Positions 6,971 to 11,248 of a DNA stretch of 11,248 nt are shown here, piece by piece; position 1 is the first letter of the stretch; the number at the start of each line of letters is the position of its first letter. The notes beneath the pieces were generated by a model. It saw only the letters and a list, made by a program, of their open reading frames with translations. It made no database searches and was not told the origin of the DNA. Position numbers and translations under genes: made by a program. Source of the DNA: CAYPIE01 sp964410665 (GTDB lineage Bacteria > Planctomycetota > Planctomycetia > Gemmatales > Gemmataceae); the NCBI GenBank assembly GCA_964410665.1, contig CAYPIE010000143.1, positions 1 through 11,248 of the forward strand. Direction: 5' to 3'.

Positions 6971-8072
6971 GGGTCAGCGGCTCACCTTCGACGAGGGCGT
7001 CCAGCTGTTTGACTGCCACGACCTTCATGCCTTGGGCCGGGCCGCCCACCAGGTTACCCAGCGGCTCCATCCTGAGCCCTATCGAACCTATAATATTGAT
7101 CGTAATGTCAACTACACGAACGTCTGTGCCGCCGTATGCGATTTCTGCTCCTTCTATCGCAAGAGCCTGGACGCGGATGCCTACGTTCTGACGCACGACG
7201 AGTTATTCCGAAAAATTGATGAGACCATCGCTCTCGGCGGCGATCAGATTCTCATGCAAGGGGGCATGCATCCCTCGTTGAAGCTCGAGTGGTACGAGGA
7301 TCTGCTGCGCGCCATTAAGCAGCGCTATCCCACCCTGAACGTGCACGGCTTTAGCCCACCGGAACTGTGGCACTTTCACAAGCTCCATAAACTCCCACTG
7401 GAGCAGGTTTTACGTCGCCTCAAGGAGGCAGGGCTTGGCAGCCTGCCAGGCGGTGGTGCAGAAATCCTGGTCGACCGTGTTCGCAAGGAACTGACGAAGG
7501 GCAAAGCCATGACCGATGAGTGGCTCGAAGTCAACCGCGTCTGGCATCGACTGGGTGGACGTTCGACCTGCACGATGATGTTCGGCCACATCGAGACCAT
7601 GGCCGAACGGATTGAGCATCTGGATCGGCTGCGACAGGTGCAAGATGAAACCGGCGGCTTCACCGCGTTCATCTGCTGGACCATGCAGCCCGGTCACAAA
7701 ATGGCCGATTGCCCTGCCGTCGGCTCCTTCGAGTACTTACGTACCCAGGCCATCGCTCGATTGTATCTAGATAATATTCCGAATATCCAATCGTCATGGG
7801 TGACCCAGGGTGGCAAGATTGGTCAGATTGCCCTGTTCTTCGGTGCCAACGACATGGGCAGTTTGATGATTGAGGAGAATGTGGTGGCCTCGGCAGGGAC
7901 GGTGCATTATTTAACCCTGGAGCAGATCAAAAATTCCATTCGCGAAGCCGGCTATATCCCCAAACAGCGGAACGTGTTTTACGACTATCTCCCTGAAACA
8001 ACCCCGGCCACACTCGCTCCAGGGCAGCCCACGTCCGTATCGGGGATACATTCATTGCCGCTGGTTCGGTAG
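6930..8072 (+). CDS. mqnC: Cyclic dehypoxanthinyl futalosine synthase (radical SAM)
   Basis: A 380-residue radical-SAM enzyme that cyclises dehypoxanthine futalosine in menaquinone biosynthesis. The [4Fe-4S]-binding CX3CX2C motif is CAAVCDFC (Cys66, 70, 73), preceded by RNVNYTNV, which is typical of MqnC. LPGGGAEIL (172-180) and FGANDMGSLMIEENVV (304-319) are further family signatures that favour MqnC over its paralogue MqnE. The frame is open from 6843, but that part lies within mqnA and is unlike the family. No ATG occurs near the family start. The best start is TTG at 6930, preceded by GAAGGGGG (6916-6923) with six nt spacing. Another TTG at 6954 is possible. With 6930 the gene overlaps mqnA by 41 nt, suggesting translational coupling. 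The last 25 or so residues after YDYLPE are low-complexity, Pro/Thr-rich and probably not conserved. Confidence 0.95.
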   Translation: MSHTIQTILSKAAEGQRLTFDEGVQLFDCHDLHALGRAAHQVTQRLHPEPYRTYNIDRNVNYTNVCAAVCDFCSFYRKSLDADAYVLTHDELFRKIDETIALGGDQILMQGGMHPSLKLEWYEDLLRAIKQRYPTLNVHGFSPPELWHFHKLHKLPLEQVLRRLKEAGLGSLPGGGAEILVDRVRKELTKGKAMTDEWLEVNRVWHRLGGRSTCTMMFGHIETMAERIEHLDRLRQVQDETGGFTAFICWTMQPGHKMADCPAVGSFEYLRTQAIARLYLDNIPNIQSSWVTQGGKIGQIALFFGANDMGSLMIEENVVASAGTVHYLTLEQIKNSIREAGYIPKQRNVFYDYLPETTPATLAPGQPTSVSGIHSLPLVR

Positions 8073-8370
8073 CGGTTCCAAGATCTTGCGTGAAGGCAGA
8101 TCTTCCCCACGATCGGTGTGGACCGCTCGTGGGGAAGATGGACGGAAGCGACACCACAGCAATGGTTGTTTGTCAGTCTATTTGGCAAGGTACAGCAAAA
8201 AGGTGGCCAGCAGGTCCTGGTCATGGTGCTGATTCTACGACCGGACGCCAAGTTTGCCGTGGCGTGGACGGCCAACCTCCAGCGTTGCCATCCCCGGCTC
8301 AAAGAGATCGCCGAGCGGGTTGAGCAGACGGTCCTTGGACCAAGAATAACTTGGCATGTCCAGCAGCAAC
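8073..8370. other. Convergent intergenic region with hairpin and possible small ORF
   Basis: This stretch separates the ends of mqnC (plus strand) and the kinase (minus strand). It holds the long inverted repeat at 8100-8139, described separately, and an 8-bp palindrome AAGATCTT at 8080-8087. A smaller inverted repeat lies at 8340-8354 (CCAAG, five-nt loop, CTTGG) and could help end the kinase transcript, although no T-run follows it on either strand. A plus-strand open frame runs from GTG 8118 to 8438 (106 codons). Its middle part has mostly G/C third positions and a protein-like composition, but the start codon sits in the hairpin loop, no ribosome-binding site is evident, and its end overlaps the kinase by 68 nt. 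I do not recognise it and treat it as unproven. Confidence 0.5.
8100..8139 (+). terminator. Long perfect inverted repeat, possible mqnC terminator
   Basis: ATCTTCCCCACGA (8100-8112) pairs perfectly with TCGTGGGGAAGAT (8127-8139), giving 13 bp. After one T-C mismatch, CGGT (8114-8117) pairs with ACCG (8122-8125) around a GTGG loop. It begins 28 nt after the mqnC stop. The position fits a transcription terminator, but no T-run follows in either direction, so it is not a canonical intrinsic one. It may instead be an mRNA-stabilising end, or act with Rho. Confidence 0.45.
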
Positions 8371-9744
8371 TCAGACGGGGGGCGGAGTCGCCTTCGGAGG
8401 AGGAGGTGGTTTGGCCGAATTGCTGGCCGGGTTGTTGAGCCAGCGTCTCACCAGCAGGAGGATCAGCAGGGTTCCAAGGATGGCCACGAGATAGTGCCAG
8501 CGTGGACGGCGTCGTGCGACGGATCCCGCCTGGGGCGCTTCAGGTGCTGTGGCAGACTCATCGAATGAGGTCGTTGCTGGTAGGGGGAGGTCGAATTCCC
8601 CTGCTGGGGTTTTCCGCGGAACGACGGAGGGTTTGCCACCGACCACGGGAAGACCATCGGGAACCTCTGCATTAGGATCCGCAAAGGGGACTAGCGCCTC
8701 GGCCACGGCATGGGCATTGGAAAAACGATCGTCTGGATTTTTTGCTAATAGCCGCTGTAAGATTCCCACCACCCCAACAGGAACTTCCGGACGAAAGCCC
8801 CGAACATCCGGAGGGATATCTTGTTGATGCTGCAAAAGCTTCTCCACGGCACTGCCTTGATCAAACAGCGCTCGGCCGGTTAACAGGAAGAACAGTGTGC
8901 AACCCAGGCTGTATAGATCGGCCCGATGATCGACCGTCCGGGAGTTTTTGCCCTGTTCTGGGGACATGTAATCGGGTGTCCCCACAACCGTGCCATCCTG
9001 GGTGAGCGACCCGGAGGTTTCTGGGTCGAGATTGGCAACTTGGGGTCGGGCCAGCCCCATATCCAGCACTTTGACGATCCCTGCATCACGGACGCGCCCA
9101 TCGGGCAAGCGTAAACCGTGAGTGACAAGAATATTAGATGGCTTGATGTCTCGATGGATGAGTCCTTGATCGTGGGCGTGCTGCAGAGCAACCGCGGCTT
9201 GACGGATGATTTCGCAGGCACGCGCGACCTCCATGCTCTCGCCGCGTTCTTTCAGTTCCTTGATCAGCCGGGACAGATCAATCCCATCAACATATTCCAT
9301 AGCGAGGAAATAAACTTGCTCTACCTGATCGGCGTCAAAAAGCCGAACGATATTCGGGTGCGCGAGTTGGGCCGCTGCACGAGCCTCGCGTTGAAACCGA
9401 CGGACTGCCGTTTCATTGTTGAGCAATTGGCTCCGCAATATTTTCAAGGCGACTACGCGATCTAAACGCCGCTGTAAGGCCTTGTAAACCCGGCCCATGG
9501 CTCCTTCGCCAATCTTATCCAGAATAACATACTGACCCACGACCAAATCGGCGCCGCGGCCCTGGAGTAGCTTGCGGCCCTGGTAGATGGTCAGCAGTTC
9601 TTTGCGGATCAGATGTTTCACAAACTCGACGGGATCCGTGAACGCGTTCGCGTCTTCCGCGCTCACCGCGGCTTGCTGATGGGACGCCAACACGCCATAT
9701 CGTTCCAGCTGGTCAAGGACGGATTCGATCGGCTGCACGATCAT
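8371..9744 (-). CDS. Membrane-anchored Hanks-type Ser/Thr protein kinase
   Basis: A 457-residue eukaryotic-type protein kinase. Residues 1-70 form the short helical module, ending LTIYQGRKLLQGRGADLVVGQY, that commonly precedes planctomycete kinase domains. The catalytic domain spans about 71-350. It contains the Gly-loop GEGAMGRV (79-86), the ATP-anchoring Lys in VALKIL (K101), the helix-C Glu (E120), the catalytic loop HRDIKPSN (197-204, D199), the metal-binding DMG in place of DFG (228-230) and the activation-segment end GTPDYMSPEQ (255-264). All catalytic residues are present, so it should be active. A linker of about 65 residues precedes one transmembrane segment (about 417-433). Only about 24 Pro-rich residues then remain on the far side, so no sizeable extracytoplasmic sensor exists. 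The ATG at 9744 has only a weak GGTGG upstream. The substrate is unknown. The gap to the upstream sulfatase gene (298 nt) suggests its own promoter. Confidence 0.95.
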   Translation of the reverse strand: MIVQPIESVLDQLERYGVLASHQQAAVSAEDANAFTDPVEFVKHLIRKELLTIYQGRKLLQGRGADLVVGQYVILDKIGEGAMGRVYKALQRRLDRVVALKILRSQLLNNETAVRRFQREARAAAQLAHPNIVRLFDADQVEQVYFLAMEYVDGIDLSRLIKELKERGESMEVARACEIIRQAAVALQHAHDQGLIHRDIKPSNILVTHGLRLPDGRVRDAGIVKVLDMGLARPQVANLDPETSGSLTQDGTVVGTPDYMSPEQGKNSRTVDHRADLYSLGCTLFFLLTGRALFDQGSAVEKLLQHQQDIPPDVRGFRPEVPVGVVGILQRLLAKNPDDRFSNAHAVAEALVPFADPNAEVPDGLPVVGGKPSVVPRKTPAGEFDLPLPATTSFDESATAPEAPQAGSVARRRPRWHYLVAILGTLLILLLVRRWLNNPASNSAKPPPPPKATPPPV

Positions 9745-10042
9745 GGCAAGCCACCAGAGAAGGCGCGTAAACGGTGGAGCAAATACTTATAGCCTAGCGA
9801 TGGGGGAACGCTGAATCCATCACAATTGCGGCTCAAGCGAAGAGACACACAAGCGGGCACCCGAAGTTTCCTCCCAAAGCGGCTGGAACGACTCGCACTC
9901 TGAGTTTAGGCCAGTCCGTGCGGTGCGACAAATCCATGGAGCAGAATTGGTCTGCCCGATTGCGTGCGGGCCACGAGGTCTTCACCGCATTTTTGCCTCG
10001 CTTGTCAGCGCATAGCACTCTCCCGCCGCGGTTTGCAGCGGT
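9745..10042. other. Intergenic region between sulfatase and kinase genes
   Basis: These 298 nt lie downstream of the sulfatase and upstream of the kinase, both on the minus strand. A promoter for the kinase is expected here. The only AT-rich spot is TATAAG on the minus strand near 9786-9791, with no good -35 box 16-18 nt before it. A small hairpin CCGC/GCGG (10026-10041) lies next to the sulfatase stop but has no T-run. A 61-codon minus-strand open frame (9833-10018) shows no ribosome-binding site or recognisable protein character. No RNA gene or repeat was recognised. Confidence 0.5.
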
Positions 10043-11248
10043 TCAAGGGCTTGGGGAACGTCGAGAATAGCGCTCCCGAAACTTCGCGAGGTGTTGGTGC
10101 AATTGTTTCTGCGTCACTTGTCGGGCGAGATCACCAGCCAGGTTGTGCCATTCGTTCGGATCGGTCGTGTGGTCATACAGCTCAACACCCTGCTTGCCAG
10201 CGTCCCATTCGGTGTAGCGGAAGCGGTCAATTCGAACGCTCAGCCCGGTCACCCGACCCCGCCGGACGGTGGTAAAGGCAGCGTCTTTGCCCTGGGCAGA
10301 GGGCGTGTCAAGGAGTTTTCGAAAGCTCCTCCCCGCAAGATTCTCCGGACGGGGCAAGCCGCACAGATCGGTGAGCGTCGGGTATAGATCAATAAACTCC
10401 ACTAGGCCTGCACAGCTCTGGCCATTTCCCGTGGCTCCGGGCCAGCGGACGATCAGCGGCGTACGACAACAGCGTTCAAACAGCGTATTTTTATTCCACC
10501 AATTGCGGTATCCCAGTTCATAACCATGGTCGCCCAGAAACACCACGATAGTCTTATCTGCGAGCCGTAAGCGATCTAAAGCGGCCAGCAAACGACCAAC
10601 TTGGGCGTCCATAAACGAGACCCCGGCATAATACGCGTGGAGGAATTCACGTCGTTCACGGTCGGTAAACTTGGCAAAAGCATCGGCAAAGCCACCGCGC
10701 GGTAGCGCGTACTTGATGTCACGGCTTCGCATGCTCGGGGTCGGTGGCAGAGGCAGCTGACTACGATCGTAGAGATCAAAATACTTCTTGGGGCTAATAA
10801 ACGGATCATGGGGTCGGTAGTAACCCACTGCGAGGAAAAACGGCTGGGTGCGGGGTGTTTCGAGCAGGCGGATAGCCTCCGTAGTGACTTGGCCGTCATG
10901 CTGATCGACATCGCTGCCCTCGGCGGCTAACCAGCGACACCAGCGGAGTTTGCCATTCGTCAGATTGCGGCCAGTTCCGCGGCGTCCGCTGGGGCTCGCA
11001 TCGCCATAGAAGCGATGATTCCAGGACGGAGGGTCATCACGTTCCGGCCGTTTCTCATCCGGTGAACCACCCCGGTGAAAGACCTTGCCGACACTGGCGG
11101 TGTAATACCCTTGCTGACGAAACTGCTGCGGCAGGGTGATGACCCTGGGCAACTGTGAACGGAAGTGAGCACCGTTGCCGAGAATGTGGGTCGTTTCTGG
11201 ACGTAGACCAGTCAGAAATGAGGTGCGACTTGGATTACAGATCGTGTA
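10043..11248 (-). CDS. Iduronate-2-sulfatase-like sulfatase, N-terminus outside window
   Basis: A partial gene: the minus-strand frame is open to the window edge, and 401 C-terminal residues are visible. The fourth to eighth visible residues are CNPSR. This is the sulfatase signature C-x-P-S-R, whose Cys (codon 11239-11237) is converted to formylglycine. It continues TSFLTGLRP and then SVGKVFHRG, GYYRPHDPF and the metal-binding LGDHGYELG (Asp and His codons at about 10531-10526), with a downstream Lys in WWNKNT. The order and spacing match the iduronate-2-sulfatase-like group of planctomycete sulfatases. These enzymes usually hydrolyse sulfate esters of polysaccharides outside the cytoplasm; the signal peptide would lie outside the window. 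The TTG at 11152 is not a start, because the active-site Cys lies upstream of it. Usual family length suggests that about 60-90 residues are missing. The C-terminus ends in Arg/Ser/Pro after LAKFRERY. The substrate cannot be inferred. Confidence 0.94.
   Translation of the reverse strand, partial: YTICNPSRTSFLTGLRPETTHILGNGAHFRSQLPRVITLPQQFRQQGYYTASVGKVFHRGGSPDEKRPERDDPPSWNHRFYGDASPSGRRGTGRNLTNGKLRWCRWLAAEGSDVDQHDGQVTTEAIRLLETPRTQPFFLAVGYYRPHDPFISPKKYFDLYDRSQLPLPPTPSMRSRDIKYALPRGGFADAFAKFTDRERREFLHAYYAGVSFMDAQVGRLLAALDRLRLADKTIVVFLGDHGYELGYRNWWNKNTLFERCCRTPLIVRWPGATGNGQSCAGLVEFIDLYPTLTDLCGLPRPENLAGRSFRKLLDTPSAQGKDAAFTTVRRGRVTGLSVRIDRFRYTEWDAGKQGVELYDHTTDPNEWHNLAGDLARQVTQKQLHQHLAKFRERYSRRSPSP

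Noticed and set aside
9833..10018. 61-codon minus-strand open frame between sulfatase and kinase.
   Set aside because: No ribosome-binding site, no domain and no composition signal.
11150..11152. TTG as the sulfatase start, giving a 369-residue complete protein.
   Set aside because: The frame continues upstream to the window edge and contains the essential CNPSR active-site motif, so the gene is partial.
3078..11248. A sulfate-metabolism gene cluster joining the sulfotransferase and the sulfatase.
   Set aside because: They are on opposite strands about 5 kb apart with menaquinone and kinase genes between. Both families are abundant in planctomycetes, so chance proximity is likely.

Overview
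The window looks like chromosome of a planctomycete, probably a Pirellulales-type lineage. This is an inference from several traits seen together: a compact 110-nt 5S rRNA, a TPR-sulfotransferase fusion, a PQQ-propeller lipoprotein, a Hanks-type kinase with the short N-terminal module common in that phylum, an iduronate-2-sulfatase-like sulfatase, and futalosine-pathway menaquinone genes. No mobile element, CRISPR array, tRNA or phage gene was found.

Layout. Positions 1-322 are the 3' end of a 23S rRNA, followed by a complete 5S rRNA (388-497) and a strong intrinsic terminator (507-540). Immediately beyond it, and convergent with the rRNA operon, lies a double-AAA+ Clp/Hsp100-type gene (minus strand, 544-2841). 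A 236-bp divergent region separates it from a plus-strand run of four genes: TPR-sulfotransferase (3078-4634), PQQ-propeller lipoprotein (4739-6055), mqnA (6152-6970) and mqnC (about 6930-8072). A gap of about 300 bp with a long perfect hairpin follows. Two minus-strand genes close the window: a membrane-anchored Ser/Thr protein kinase (8371-9744) and a sulfatase (10043 to the window end) whose N-terminus lies outside.

How the genes work together. mqnA and mqnC are the only pair with an evident shared pathway: chorismate dehydratase and the radical-SAM cyclic dehypoxanthinyl futalosine synthase of menaquinone biosynthesis. They overlap and are probably translationally coupled. The other genes are typical planctomycete chromosomal genes without an obvious joint pathway. 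The sulfotransferase and sulfatase act on opposite sides of sulfate-ester chemistry, but they are 5 kb apart on opposite strands.

The most unusual object is the Clp-like ATPase. Its first AAA+ domain keeps Walker A and the KYxG pore loop, but it lacks the Walker-B glutamate and both arginine fingers. Its second AAA+ domain has an intact ATPase site but lacks the GYVG pore loop. Its N-terminal domain is not the usual Clp N-domain. The rest of the window is mostly ordinary, and no multi-gene novel system could be supported.
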